A stretch of 64,000 nt of DNA from Dysgonomonas sp. PF1-14 (GCF_029892965.1 NZ_JARXWN010000019.1:23375-87374), one strand, 5' to 3'; positions 18,570 to 28,443 are shown, counted from the stretch's first letter. Notes: generated by a model not told the origin, from the letters alone. Program-made: numbers and translations.

Positions 18570-19643
18570 ATGAAGTATATATATATCAACATCATAGCGG
18601 CTATACTGCTGAGCTCGTGTGCGTCATCTATCAATTTTATCAGTATAGATACACTGGAGCCGGCTGAGGTGACCTTTGCTCCCGAAGTAACCAATGTCGT
18701 CATTGTTGACAATAGCCCGTTGGGAGATACTGAAGATGCAGAGGAGGATTCAAACAATAAGAAAGGGCAAACCGGCACATCTATCCTGTCTATGGATAGT
18801 GTCAGAACGATTATGCTGAATTCTTTACAGCAATTTATGGGCGAAGAGAACTACTTCACTAAGGTTAGCCTGCATCCTTATCGGACTAATAGTAAAGTCT
18901 CATTTGAAGATGTCAGGCCTCTCTCGCCAAGAAAAGTACAATCTATATGCAACAATACTAAAGCCGATGCTCTGATTGCGCTCGACCTGTTTGTGATGAC
19001 TGCCCGAATTGAATCGGAGAATACATATTACTTCAACAATTACAACTTCCTCAGTGCAAAGCTGGGAACTGTACTCAGAGTATATACAAAAGATGGGCGG
19101 GAAGTTATGCCTATAGCCTATGTCGACAGTCTATTCAGTGAGGGAGGAGCTCAATGGGATATCAGACGGAACAACATACATGAGATCAATACGCTGATTA
19201 CCGATATGTCTATTATTGGGGCAGATCGCCTTACTGGTAAATTTATACCCTCATGGAAGAGCCATGAACGCTGGTATTATGTGGATGGTTCGTCAAGTAT
19301 GAAAGAAGCTGAAGCCCTCGTTAAAGCCGGTAAATGGAAAGAAGCTTCCGATATCTGGGAAGGGTTGTATTCCACTGAAAAGAATGCCGGTAAACGCGCC
19401 AAGATAGCGTCGAATGTAGCTCTGGCTCAGGAATGCCTCGATAATATAGAGCGTGCAGTGTCATGGATAAAAACGGCTTTTGATGAACTGCCCCAATCGA
19501 GTAAGTCCGAGCTGGCTCTAAAAATAATAGCCTACCGGGAAGACCTGATAAAAAGATACAAGGGAACTCCAAAACTAAAAGAACAACTCGGAGTGGATAA
19601 CTTCGGTAATATTAATGGTGATGAAGTTTATGATAGCGAGTGA
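18570..19643 (+). CDS. DUF6340-like lipoprotein
   Basis: 357 residues with a lipoprotein signal, ILLSSCAS, lipidated Cys at about 17. The body resembles Bacteroidales DUF6340 lipoproteins: an early strand with VVIVDNSP, an ALIALDLFV strand, a WDIRRNN-like segment, and a TPR-like helical end (EALVKAGKWKEASDIWEGLY). Function is unknown; outer-membrane or periplasmic location is inferred. It is convergent with argS, one base apart. Confidence 0.75.
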   Translation: MKYIYINIIAAILLSSCASSINFISIDTLEPAEVTFAPEVTNVVIVDNSPLGDTEDAEEDSNNKKGQTGTSILSMDSVRTIMLNSLQQFMGEENYFTKVSLHPYRTNSKVSFEDVRPLSPRKVQSICNNTKADALIALDLFVMTARIESENTYYFNNYNFLSAKLGTVLRVYTKDGREVMPIAYVDSLFSEGGAQWDIRRNNIHEINTLITDMSIIGADRLTGKFIPSWKSHERWYYVDGSSSMKEAEALVKAGKWKEASDIWEGLYSTEKNAGKRAKIASNVALAQECLDNIERAVSWIKTAFDELPQSSKSELALKIIAYREDLIKRYKGTPKLKEQLGVDNFGNINGDEVYDSE

Positions 19644-19644
19644 T

Positions 19645-21438
19645 TTACATTCTGTCCGGAACTTCAATACCAAGTAGCGACATACCGCTCTTCACTATTT
19701 TAGCAACCTCTTCCGATAGCATAAGCCTGAACCCTTTCAGATCGGCATTCTCTTCTCTGAGGATCGGATAATCGTGATAGAATTGGTTGTATTCTTTTAC
19801 CAGATCGTATATATAGTTTGCTATCAGAGCCGGATTGTACTCGTCACCAGCCTGTTTTACAATAGGTGCGTAGTCGGCCACAAGCTGTATCATGTTCTCC
19901 TCCTTAACGGTTAACACAATGTTTGCAGGCAAAGATGCCGGAATGTTGATTTGCTGCTCGGTAGCTTTACGGATAACCGACTGTATGCGTGCGTGCGTAT
20001 ATTGTATGAAAGGGCCTGTATTGCCGTTAAAGTCAATAGATTCTTTCGGGTTGAAAGTCATATTCTTTTTCGGATCGACTTTCAATATAAAGTATTTGAG
20101 TGCCCCCATACCCACTATGCGTGAGATATTGTTGATCTCCTCTTCTGAAAGCCCGTCCAGTTTTCCCAACTCCTGAGATGTCTCTTTTGCTGTAGATACC
20201 ATTTCATCTATCAGGTCATCGGCATCTACAACCGTTCCCTCGCGCGACTTCATCTTGCCTTCAGGTAGTTCTACCATTCCGTACGAGAAGTGTACCAATC
20301 CTTTACCAAACTCGAATCCGAGTTTATCCAGCAATATAGACAAAACCTGAAAGTGGTAATTCTGCTCGTTTCCTACTACATAGATCATCTTATTGATCGG
20401 GTAGTCATCGAAACGAAGTTTTGCCGTACCTATATCCTGTGTCATATACACAGAAGTACCATCACTACGCAGCAACAGTTTGTGGTCAAGCCCTTCGGCT
20501 GTCAGGTCTGCCCATGCCGAGCCATCCTCTTTCTGGTAGAATACGCCTTTTTTCAGGCCTTCCATCACAGTATCTTTGCCATCCAAATATGTCTGCGATT
20601 CATAATATATCTTATCGAAATCAACACCCAGTCGTTTGTAGGTCTCGTCGAATCCGGTATATACCCACGCATTCATTTTCTCCCACAGGGCAACCACTTC
20701 TATGTCGCCGGCTTCCCATTTGCGGAGCATTTCTCTGGCTTCCGCCATCAGTTGAGATTCAGCTTCTGCTTCCTTATCGGATAGTCCTTTAGCTTTCAGC
20801 TCAGCTAACTCGGATTTATAGTGTTTGTCGAAAAGTACATAATAATCGCCGACAAGATGATCTCCTTTTTTACCGCTCGATTCGGGAGTTTCGCCATTTC
20901 CCCATTTCTGCCATGCCAGCATGGATTTGCAAATATGGATACCACGATCGTTTACTATGTTGGTCTTAACCACACGGTTCCCGTTTGCTTTCATTACTTC
21001 CGACAAGGCAAACCCAAGCAGATTATTGCGGACGTGTCCCAGATGCAACGGCTTGTTGGTGTTAGGAGACGAATATTCGATCATCACCAACGGAGAATTA
21101 GCATTGGCAGTTCTCAGTCCGTAATTGGTCGTTGCATGAATGTCGTTTAGCTGTTCTATCCATACCGATGTAGCTACCGACAAGTTCAAAAACCCTTTTA
21201 TAACGTTAAAGTCAGCTACCTCTGTTGTATTTGCTTTCAACCATTCACCTATCTCCTGTGCTGTTTGCTCGGGACTCTTCTTCGAAATTTTAAGAAAAGG
21301 GAAAACAACCAGTGTCAGATGCCCTTCAAATTCCTTCTTGGTCTTTTGTAGGGATGCCTGTTCTGCACATACTGTTTGTCCGTATAAGGAGTCAATGGCT
21401 TTAACAACGAATTCCTGTAGCTTATTTTCTATTTTCAT
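19645..21438 (-). CDS. argS: Arginine--tRNA ligase
   Basis: 597 residues of class I synthetase. It carries an N-terminal tRNA-recognition domain (1-110), the HLGH signature at 132-135 after SSPNTNKPL, the KMKSR-type motif in EGKMKSREGTVVD, and the DALR anticodon-binding domain at the end (from about 480, with FIQYTHARIQSV). It charges tRNA-Arg. The length is standard. Confidence 0.97.
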   Translation of the reverse strand: MKIENKLQEFVVKAIDSLYGQTVCAEQASLQKTKKEFEGHLTLVVFPFLKISKKSPEQTAQEIGEWLKANTTEVADFNVIKGFLNLSVATSVWIEQLNDIHATTNYGLRTANANSPLVMIEYSSPNTNKPLHLGHVRNNLLGFALSEVMKANGNRVVKTNIVNDRGIHICKSMLAWQKWGNGETPESSGKKGDHLVGDYYVLFDKHYKSELAELKAKGLSDKEAEAESQLMAEAREMLRKWEAGDIEVVALWEKMNAWVYTGFDETYKRLGVDFDKIYYESQTYLDGKDTVMEGLKKGVFYQKEDGSAWADLTAEGLDHKLLLRSDGTSVYMTQDIGTAKLRFDDYPINKMIYVVGNEQNYHFQVLSILLDKLGFEFGKGLVHFSYGMVELPEGKMKSREGTVVDADDLIDEMVSTAKETSQELGKLDGLSEEEINNISRIVGMGALKYFILKVDPKKNMTFNPKESIDFNGNTGPFIQYTHARIQSVIRKATEQQINIPASLPANIVLTVKEENMIQLVADYAPIVKQAGDEYNPALIANYIYDLVKEYNQFYHDYPILREENADLKGFRLMLSEEVAKIVKSGMSLLGIEVPDRM

Positions 21439-21569
21439 ATCGGGTTTTTGTATTATTTCAAATTATCAGGTTGCAAAATTAAGAAAAATAGTTACACTGC
21501 TCAACCTATCTTGTAAATATCATGCAATAAATAGTATAGGTTGTGTTCCGCAATACAGCTTATCTCTCT

Positions 21570-21588
21570 TTTTAACTAAAACCTGACA
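21570..21588 (+). repeat. Dispersed 19-bp repeat, copy 1
   Basis: TTTTAACTAAAACCTGACA, identical to four other intergenic copies in this window (one forward, three reversed). Confidence 0.85.
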
Positions 21589-21649
21589 ATAGTTACAAGT
21601 TTACTATACCTTACGGGCAGTTACAAGTATTTCCTTTGCGTGAGACTAA

Positions 21650-21668
21650 TTTTAACTAAAACCTGACA
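21650..21668 (+). repeat. Dispersed 19-bp repeat, copy 2
   Basis: Same 19-mer. Here it is preceded by CCTTTGCGTGAG, a block also found beside the copy at 58006 in reverse, so the repeat unit can extend to about 36 bases. Confidence 0.85.
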
Positions 21669-21828
21669 AGCCTTGCACATTTTTTCATTTTTTACTCCGC
21701 CGATTTATCAATTCAAAGATCACTTTTCCCTATCGAGTGACCACAAGGGTACGCCCCTTCAAAATCTTATAGATAAAATTCCCTCATCCTCATAAACACC
21801 GATCTACACAACAAATGCCGATAATTCA

Positions 21829-21848
21829 AATCACTACATCTAGTGATT
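21829..21848. promoter_or_regulatory. Hairpin/possible operator before TonB-dependent receptor
   Basis: AATCACTA and TAGTGATT form a perfect 8-bp inverted repeat with a 4-base spacer. It ends where a possible -33 element (TTG at 21847) would lie, 20 bases before the weak -7-like TTCCTTTG (21870-21877). A regulator-binding site is an inference. Confidence 0.35.
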
Positions 21849-21900
21849 GATAAAGCGATTGCAAAGTTTTTCCTTTGTAGTCGTTTTAATAAATCAAAGT

Positions 21901-24189
21901 ATGAAAAGTTATATTTATACAAAAATTGTATTATTAAGTGCCCTCTCTTTTCTATTCTTACCCAATATTTATGCTAAAGACGGTTTGTCGAAAGACACAC
22001 TTTATACCGAATTGAAGAAAGATATTGTAATCCTCTCATCCACAAAAGAAACGAATAGTCTGAAATCGTTGCCTGCGGCCGTTTCGGTATTCTCTCCTAA
22101 AAATCTGGAAGGATTACAAGTGTATTCATTGAAAGACCTCAGCTCGATAGTACCCAACTATTTTGCAGCCGATTATGGTTCTAAAATGACAAGTCCGTTA
22201 TATATACGCGGTATTGGTGCGCGTTCGGGAGATCAGACAGTAAGTATGTATGTAGACAATGTACCATACTTCAATACTACCTCATTCGACGCCGAGCTGT
22301 TCGATATTCAGCGGGTAGAAGTGTTACGCGGTACACAAGGTACGCTGTACGGACGGAATGCAATGGGTGGAATTATCAATATTTATACTTTTTCTCCACT
22401 CAATTATGAAGGCACTACTATAAAAGTCGGAGGTGGAAGCCATGGCCAGCTTTCAGGGAATGCTTCACATTACCGGCGTTTAGGCAGTAAGATGGGGGTT
22501 TCGATAGGAGCTTACTACAAGCAGGATGACGGTTATTTCACAAACCAGTATAACGGAAAGAAAGTGGACGATCTGAAAAACGGAGGCGGTCGTGCTAAGT
22601 TTGCATGGGAAATTACTCCCCGTTTTTCGGCAACATATTCCGTAAGCTTCGATTATGTAGATCAGGGAGCTTTTCCGTATGCCAATATAGAGACAACCGA
22701 GATAGATTACAATTCAGACAGCTACTATAAGCGGAAACTACTAACCAATGGGCTTGCTCTTCGTTATGCAGGGAAGGGTTATGAAATAAATTCTACGACA
22801 GGGTATCAGTATCTGAACGATGATATGAATATGGATCAGGACTATACGCCTAAATCATATTTCCAGATCAATCAGCGTCAGCGCCAGAACTCAATTAGTC
22901 AGGAAGTAACTATTAAATCTACATCCAAATCCCGATACCAATGGTCTTTTGGAGGATACGGTTTCTATGATTACCTGCATACCACATCGCCGGTGTATAT
23001 GATGGAAGACGGAATTGCCCAGTACCTACAAAAGCCGCTTGATAATGCGCATGCCGGAAATCCGATGATGCCCGAGATTAAGTTTACGGACAATGTTATC
23101 GATCTCAACAGTAATTTCAGACGTCCAATCTATGGCGCGGCGGCATTCCATCAGTCTACTTTCAATGACCTGTTTGCAACACCCGGTTTGTCGGTTACAC
23201 TCGGCTTACGTCTCGACTATGAAAAGACAGAACTGAAATATTATTCTGATGCATTGGCAAATTATACGATCAAGCCGCAAGGCTCGCCCGTTGCCATCCC
23301 TCAGGTAGCGAAGGCATTGCTCGAAGGACGTTCGTCCGACGATTTCCTCGAACTGTTACCAAAAGGTGTTATAAAATACCAGATAAATCCGGCTTCACAT
23401 CTGTATGTTTCTGCTTCGCGCGGTTACAAAGCGGGAGGGAACAATATACAAATATTTGCCGATCTGTTACAGGAGGCTCTCGAAGGCGCTATGCGTCAGA
23501 GTGAAATGACAGAAGAACAGGTAAACAGCCGCATCGCTTACAAACCCGAATATAGCTGGAATTACGAACTTGGTGGTCAGGCGGATATTATCAGTAATAC
23601 ATTGTCTACCAATTTCGCCCTATATTACATAGATGTGCGCGATGTGCAGATCACGCAATTTATCAACAATCGTGGTGGCCGCATGGTCAGTAATGCCGGA
23701 AAAGCAGTAAGTAAAGGTTTCGAGGTGGGATTGAAAGCTCGTCCGTGCAATGGCTTTTATCTGTATGCCAATTACGGATTTGCCGATGCCCGTTTCAAAG
23801 ATTATCTGGTAAAAGATGGTGAGGGGGATATTGTTGAGAATTATACTAACAATCACATTCCGTTTGCACCCGGCTTCACATTCAGTGTCGGCGGCAGTAT
23901 TTCGTACGATTTCAAACATAAAACGATACTCGACCGTTTTACGTTTGATACCAATTTTTCCGGAGTCGGAAAAATTTATTGGGCAGAAGACAATGAAATG
24001 TCACAGGGCTTTTACGGAACGCTGAATGCACATCTGGCATTGGAGAAAAGCATCTTTACCCTTGAGTTCTGGGGAAAGAATATTCTCGACAGGGATTATA
24101 ACGCCTTCTTGTTCGAATCTATGGGTTCATACTATGCACAGAAATCAAAACCGGCACGTTGGGGTGCTTCATTGAAAATAAAGTTGTAA
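21901..24189 (+). CDS. TonB-dependent outer membrane receptor
   Basis: 762 residues from ATG 21901 (MKSYIYTKIV with a signal peptide ending near NIYA); the frame opens earlier at 21847 but that extension is not signal-like. The plug domain follows (LPAAVSVFSP, YIRGIGARSGD, VDNVPY, VEVLRGTQGTLYGRNAMGG), then a beta barrel ending in WGASLKIKL, with a terminal hydrophobic residue. There is no N-terminal carboxypeptidase-like domain and no SusD neighbour, so it is not a glycan-type SusC. A siderophore, haem or vitamin substrate is possible but not shown. Confidence 0.92.
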   Translation: MKSYIYTKIVLLSALSFLFLPNIYAKDGLSKDTLYTELKKDIVILSSTKETNSLKSLPAAVSVFSPKNLEGLQVYSLKDLSSIVPNYFAADYGSKMTSPLYIRGIGARSGDQTVSMYVDNVPYFNTTSFDAELFDIQRVEVLRGTQGTLYGRNAMGGIINIYTFSPLNYEGTTIKVGGGSHGQLSGNASHYRRLGSKMGVSIGAYYKQDDGYFTNQYNGKKVDDLKNGGGRAKFAWEITPRFSATYSVSFDYVDQGAFPYANIETTEIDYNSDSYYKRKLLTNGLALRYAGKGYEINSTTGYQYLNDDMNMDQDYTPKSYFQINQRQRQNSISQEVTIKSTSKSRYQWSFGGYGFYDYLHTTSPVYMMEDGIAQYLQKPLDNAHAGNPMMPEIKFTDNVIDLNSNFRRPIYGAAAFHQSTFNDLFATPGLSVTLGLRLDYEKTELKYYSDALANYTIKPQGSPVAIPQVAKALLEGRSSDDFLELLPKGVIKYQINPASHLYVSASRGYKAGGNNIQIFADLLQEALEGAMRQSEMTEEQVNSRIAYKPEYSWNYELGGQADIISNTLSTNFALYYIDVRDVQITQFINNRGGRMVSNAGKAVSKGFEVGLKARPCNGFYLYANYGFADARFKDYLVKDGEGDIVENYTNNHIPFAPGFTFSVGGSISYDFKHKTILDRFTFDTNFSGVGKIYWAEDNEMSQGFYGTLNAHLALEKSIFTLEFWGKNILDRDYNAFLFESMGSYYAQKSKPARWGASLKIKL

Positions 24190-24242
24190 TTTTGTGCCTC
24201 ATTTATAGTTCGTAGCGACCGGTTGACTGAGAGGAAGAATGC

Positions 24243-24270
24243 TTGTAACTTGTCACTCGTAACTCGTAAC
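24243..24270 (+). repeat. Four tandem 7-mers before rlmI
   Basis: Four consecutive 7-base units (TTGTAAC, TTGTCAC, TCGTAAC, TCGTAAC) end 10 bases before the rlmI start codon, inside what should be its leader. Confidence 0.6.
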
Positions 24271-24280
24271 TTAAAAAGGC

Positions 24281-25468
24281 ATGAATTATAAAAAAATAAA
24301 GCTTAAGCCTAAAAAAGAAGAATCTTTAAGGCGTTTTCACCCTTGGGTATTTTCGGGAGCAGTGCAGCCAAAAACCGATAGTATAGAGGAAGGAGAGGTG
24401 GTTAACGTATATACTGCCAATGATGAATTTATTGCCGTAGGGCATTTTCAGATAGGAAGTATCGAAGTACGGGTACTCTCTTTCGAAGAAGAGGCAATAG
24501 ATCAGTCTTTCTGGGAAAAACGACTGTCGGCTGCCTTTGAACTGAGAAAATCTATAGGATTGGTGACATCGGCCAACAATTCGTATCGCCTTGTTCATGG
24601 TGAAGGAGACAATCTGCCCGGACTGATAATAGATGTGTACGGCGAAACGGCTGTCATTCAATCGCATTCGGTAGGCATGCACGAAGATCGTCTGGCTGTA
24701 TGCGAGGCATTGAAGGTAGTGCTGGGTGATACGTTGAAAAATATATACTATAAATCGGAAACTACATTGCCCTTTAAGGCCAATCTCGGTGCGGAGAATG
24801 AATATCTATACGGAGGTATGGATGTAAATGAAATAGCATTGGAGAACGGTCTGAAATTTTACCCTGACTGGGTGAAAGGACAAAAGACCGGATTTTTTGT
24901 CGATCAGCGCGACAACAGGGCTTTACTGGAGCGTTATGCTAAAGACCGTTCTGTGCTGAATATGTTTTGCTATACAGGTGGTTTCTCATTCTATGCCATG
25001 CGTGGACAGGCCAAACTGGTTCATTCGGTAGACAGCTCATCGAAAGCAGTAATGCTGACCAATAAGAATGTAGAGATCAATTTTCCTGACGATAAACGGC
25101 ACGAAGCTTATGCAGAAGATGCTTTCAAGTTTTTAGGTAATATAGATAAAGGAGCATATGACCTTATCGTTCTCGATCCGCCTGCCTTTGCCAAACACAG
25201 AGGTGCTATCAGAAACGCATTACAAGGATATAAACGTCTCAATGCCGTAGCCTTTGATAAAGTAGCTTCGGGAGGTATCGTGTTTACGTTTTCCTGTTCG
25301 CAGGTGATTACCAAAGAGGCTTTCCGTCTGGCGGTATTCAGTGCGGCGGCTATGTCGGGGCGAAAGGTGAGGATATTGCATCAGTTGAGCCAGCCTGCCG
25401 ATCATCCTATCAATATCTATCATCCGGAAGGTGAATATCTTAAAGGACTTGTATTATATGTAGAATAA
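24281..25468 (+). CDS. rlmI: 23S rRNA m5C methyltransferase, RlmI family
   Basis: 395 residues: N-terminal PUA domain (about 1-75, with RRFHPWVFSGAV), a linker EEYLYGG-like region, and a Rossmann methyltransferase domain. SAM-binding NMFCYTGGFSFYAM and the catalytic motif IVLDPPAFAK are clear, with FTFSCSQ carrying the likely catalytic Cys. RlmI methylates C1962 of 23S rRNA in E. coli; the same target is assumed here. The length matches the family. Confidence 0.9.
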   Translation: MNYKKIKLKPKKEESLRRFHPWVFSGAVQPKTDSIEEGEVVNVYTANDEFIAVGHFQIGSIEVRVLSFEEEAIDQSFWEKRLSAAFELRKSIGLVTSANNSYRLVHGEGDNLPGLIIDVYGETAVIQSHSVGMHEDRLAVCEALKVVLGDTLKNIYYKSETTLPFKANLGAENEYLYGGMDVNEIALENGLKFYPDWVKGQKTGFFVDQRDNRALLERYAKDRSVLNMFCYTGGFSFYAMRGQAKLVHSVDSSSKAVMLTNKNVEINFPDDKRHEAYAEDAFKFLGNIDKGAYDLIVLDPPAFAKHRGAIRNALQGYKRLNAVAFDKVASGGIVFTFSCSQVITKEAFRLAVFSAAAMSGRKVRILHQLSQPADHPINIYHPEGEYLKGLVLYVE

Positions 25469-26070
25469 TCTGTTTTACAGAACTTGTAAGGACGAATAGT
25501 CATTTACCACTACAAGCATCGATTATTCAGATAATACCAATAGGGTTTATACTCAATACGATTATATACATATTGTTATCAGAGTTTTAGTTGCCTCCAC
25601 TTTTAAGTGGAGAATAAAGAAAGTATCCATAGAAAGGCTTTAGCCAAAATAGGTTCGACTAAAGTCGTATTCATTTTCATTATTTGCTCCTTATAGTTTA
25701 ATCTGTTGTTCTATACCTCGAAATTCTCAGTTTGTGATTTTTCCGGTTGGGCAGCCATTCCATCGATGAATATATTCATTGTAGCTATTCATGACAGAAA
25801 GGTAAATAAGGTAAAAACGGCTAGTAGAGGAAGATTCTTTCTTTATTTCTCATCTTTTAAGATTGTCATTAGTTTGACACTTAATATATAGACGTAAAGA
25901 AAGCGCATGATATACTCTCTGCGACTGTTGAAAAAACGAAAACTCGATTTTTGTGGTAGTTGATGGCTAGTCATACATATTATTCATTACACTACAGTTT
26001 GTGTACATACAATCTTGGTTGTTTTTTATAACAATAGATCTTTTGAGCTTCTTCGTTTTCTAAATAATGC
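25469..26070. other. Intergenic region with repeat debris, 600 bp
   Basis: No supported gene. It holds two neighbouring short palindromes, CTCCACTTTTAAGTGGAG (about 25597-25614) and CGACTAAAGTCG (about 25658), with GGCTTTAGCC between them. These look like pieces of dispersed palindromic repeats common in Bacteroidetes intergenic DNA. Confidence 0.5.
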
Positions 26071-26101
26071 GAAGGGTCTCTTCTATCAAAAGAGACCCTT
26101 C
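26071..26101 (-). terminator. Hairpin downstream of the purine permease
   Basis: A perfect 12-bp stem (26071-26082 with 26090-26101), loop of 7. It lies about 70 bases beyond the permease stop codon. No T-run follows on either strand, so it may be a processing or stability hairpin rather than a classical terminator. Confidence 0.55.
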
Positions 26102-26171
26102 CTTCTAGTCAGAATAATATAACGAAACTAGAAATATTTTCAGACACATCTTCCTTCTGGCTATTATATAT

Positions 26172-27497
26172 TTAATGTCCGAGCAAGTGTGAGGCATCCA
26201 GTATTATCTTTAGCAGGAACAATACGGCAATCACATAAACGGTTACCGATACATCTTTCGATTTACCTGAGCAGACTTTGATGAATGCGAAACTCAGCAT
26301 GCCGAAAACGATACCCTCAGCAATACTGTATGTAAACGGCATGAACACGATGGTAAGGAATGCAGGTAAGCCTTCGCTCATATCGTTGAAGTTGATCTTT
26401 GCTACCGACGATATCATAAACAATCCTACAATAACCAATGCCGGAGCTGTTGCCGCAGCGGGAACCATCAGGAATAAAGGGGCAAAGAACAACGCCAGTA
26501 CAAACATCATAGCTGTGCTTACAGCCGTCAGACCTGTTCGTCCACCGGAGGCTACACCCGAAGCACTCTCTACGTATGATGTGATTGTGCTTGTTCCCAA
26601 TACGGCGCCTACTGTAGTGCCCAGAGCATCGGCAAACAGAGCCTTTTTCATCTGTGGGAAGTTACCATCTTCGTCTGCAAGTCCGGCTTTAGAGACTACT
26701 CCGATCAGCGTGCCTACTGTATCAAACAAATTCACAAATAAGAATGTGAATACTACAATCAACATATCGAAAGTGAATATATGGTTCCATTCAAATTTGG
26801 CGAAGATAGGTGCAATTGACGGCGGCATACTTACCACTGCTCCTTCAGGTAGTTTTACGTCTCCCAATATGATACCGAACAGGGTGGCGACAACAATACC
26901 GATAAGAATAGAACCATTCACATTGCGCACAAATAGTACAGCTGTTATCAGCAATCCGAGCAATGCAATCCAGACACTATGTTGGGAGAAGTCGCCTATT
27001 GTCAGTAAGGTATTTTCGTTTGCTACGACTATACCCGCACCTTTCAGTCCTATCAGTGTGATAAAGAGGCCGATTCCCACAGGTATAGCATCCTTAAGTA
27101 CCTTAGGAATACTTTTTACGATCAGTTCACGTATGTTGAAGAATGTGAGCAGGATAAATATAATACCTTCGATGAATACGGCCGTCAGGGCAAATTGCCA
27201 TGAATAGCCCATACCCAGTACTACCGAGAATGCAAAGAAGCTGTTAAGTCCCATGCCGGGCGCTTGTGCAATTGGTAGTTTGGCTAGAAATGCCATCAAT
27301 AACGTGGCAAAGATAGTGGCCAGAGCCGTAGTTGTAAACAGGGCATCCTTGTCCATTCCTGTAGCCGACAGGATGCTTGGGTTCACGATCAGTATATAAG
27401 ACATGGTAAGAAAGGTGATCAGACCAGCTAGAAGTTCCTTACGTATTGTAGTCTTATTCTCTGATAACTTAAATGTGCGTTCAAGAAGATTTTTCAT
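26172..27497 (-). CDS. NCS2 family purine (guanine/hypoxanthine) permease
   Basis: 441 residues, about 12-14 membrane helices, AzgA/PbuG-like. Family motifs seen: the N-terminal RKELLAGLITFLTMSYI, the substrate-site helix QAPGMGLNSFFAF, LFVNLFDTVGTLIGV and the SYVESASGVASGGRTGLTAV block. It imports purine bases by proton symport. It starts 12 bases after the stop of the Tsx-like DUF5020 gene, so outer- and inner-membrane parts of one purine route may be co-transcribed. Confidence 0.92.
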   Translation of the reverse strand: MKNLLERTFKLSENKTTIRKELLAGLITFLTMSYILIVNPSILSATGMDKDALFTTTALATIFATLLMAFLAKLPIAQAPGMGLNSFFAFSVVLGMGYSWQFALTAVFIEGIIFILLTFFNIRELIVKSIPKVLKDAIPVGIGLFITLIGLKGAGIVVANENTLLTIGDFSQHSVWIALLGLLITAVLFVRNVNGSILIGIVVATLFGIILGDVKLPEGAVVSMPPSIAPIFAKFEWNHIFTFDMLIVVFTFLFVNLFDTVGTLIGVVSKAGLADEDGNFPQMKKALFADALGTTVGAVLGTSTITSYVESASGVASGGRTGLTAVSTAMMFVLALFFAPLFLMVPAAATAPALVIVGLFMISSVAKINFNDMSEGLPAFLTIVFMPFTYSIAEGIVFGMLSFAFIKVCSGKSKDVSVTVYVIAVLFLLKIILDASHLLGH

Positions 27498-27509
27498 TGT
27501 TGTTCAAAC

Positions 27510-28226
27510 TTAAAAATTCCATTTAGCCGCAATAGTTGGGTTCACGTATGTACGGTTCTTCTCTGCTGTCAGGAAGTTATTACTTATTTCTATCTCCGTA
27601 CCGAACGAAAGGTTCTCTGTTACATTATACCAGAATTGCGGCTCTGTAAGCAAGATGACTTTCTTGCCGCTTTTACCTTCTCCGTGTGTGGTATTCTTGT
27701 TCTGAGTCCACAGGTCAAGGAATCCGGATAGAGTGACTTTATTGTTGAAGAGGTTTGTACCCCATATAATAGTCCATTGCACATCGTTACTCACCTTTTC
27801 GAAGGCATTGTACTTATACACGAGATAAGTGCTTAGGTTTACTCCTTTTATATTTGTAGCATACGATGGCCCTACCATATAGGCATTGGCAATGGAGAAT
27901 CCGAAGTTCTCTGATTTGCCTACTCCTCCATTAAACTCTAAGTGCGCCATGATGGGCGATTTAGCAATCTTTATGTCACGTGCTATTTCCAGATACATTG
28001 TGCCTATATTTCCCCTGCTCTGATTAAAGTCGAGGTCGACAAACATGAAAGTAGACCCCCATTTATCGGGTTTAAATATTTCAAATGTCGCTGTAAAGTA
28101 ATTTTTCTGTGAAAGCTGATCACCATGCAACGCATGTCGAGGATCGAAGTGTAACTGCAAATTCTGTGAATACATCGCAAGAGAAGCAATGAACAGAATG
28201 ATTGAGAAGAATGCTTTTTTCATCAT
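27510..28226 (-). CDS. DUF5020 family outer-membrane protein (Tsx-like)
   Basis: 238 residues from ATG 28226 (signal peptide MMKKAFFSIILFIASLAMYS). The frame opens at 28256, but the -7 box at 28254-28261 rules that start out. The mature part is beta-rich with alternating hydrophobic residues and ends in WNF, as expected for an outer-membrane barrel. DUF5020 belongs near nucleoside-specific Tsx channels; the adjacent purine permease supports a role in nucleoside or base entry. Confidence 0.85.
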   Translation of the reverse strand: MMKKAFFSIILFIASLAMYSQNLQLHFDPRHALHGDQLSQKNYFTATFEIFKPDKWGSTFMFVDLDFNQSRGNIGTMYLEIARDIKIAKSPIMAHLEFNGGVGKSENFGFSIANAYMVGPSYATNIKGVNLSTYLVYKYNAFEKVSNDVQWTIIWGTNLFNNKVTLSGFLDLWTQNKNTTHGEGKSGKKVILLTEPQFWYNVTENLSFGTEIEISNNFLTAEKNRTYVNPTIAAKWNF

Positions 28227-28253
28227 ACGTACAAGATTTTTATATTTAAGCTG

Positions 28254-28261
28254 CAAAAATA
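28254..28261 (-). promoter_or_regulatory. -7 box of the DUF5020-permease operon
   Basis: Reverse-strand TATTTTTG matches TAnnTTTG, about 28 bases before the ATG at 28226; it fixes the start codon choice. Confidence 0.55.
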
Positions 28262-28394
28262 GACAAAATTTAATATTGTATGCTTACTTATTCATCATTA
28301 ACTAGATAAAGTTATTAACAGAAAGACAAAACATTGCCAGAATCCTTTGCTGAAAACAAATAGCTGCCAAATAGTATAATTTCTCTCATTTTAT

Positions 28395-28425
28395 TTTGGA
28401 TTAATAAAAGAATATAATATCTTTG
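28395..28425 (+). promoter_or_regulatory. Promoter of tRNA-Pro
   Basis: TTTG (28395-28398) and TATCTTTG (28418-28425) with 19 bases between: a full match to the Bacteroidetes -33/-7 promoter, 18 bases before the tRNA. Confidence 0.8.
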
Positions 28426-28443
28426 CACCGCATTAGGCAAATA

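Larger units (their letters stand above)
21439..21900. other. Repeat-bearing intergenic region, 462 bp
   Basis: The gap between argS and the TonB-dependent receptor holds two copies of the 19-bp dispersed repeat (21570-21588 and 21650-21668, 80 bp apart) and a hairpin just before the receptor. I see no riboswitch-like conserved boxes and no supported gene. Confidence 0.6.

Noticed and set aside
21439..21900. Cobalamin or other riboswitch before the TonB-dependent receptor
   Set aside because: None of the conserved riboswitch boxes could be found; only repeats and a short hairpin are visible.
25706..25891. 61-codon forward frame between rlmI and the permease
   Set aside because: AT-rich, no motif, no start context; lies in repeat debris.
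26278..27207. 309-codon forward frame opposite the purine permease
   Set aside because: Antisense shadow of a clear membrane protein gene; composition is that of the complement of hydrophobic codons.
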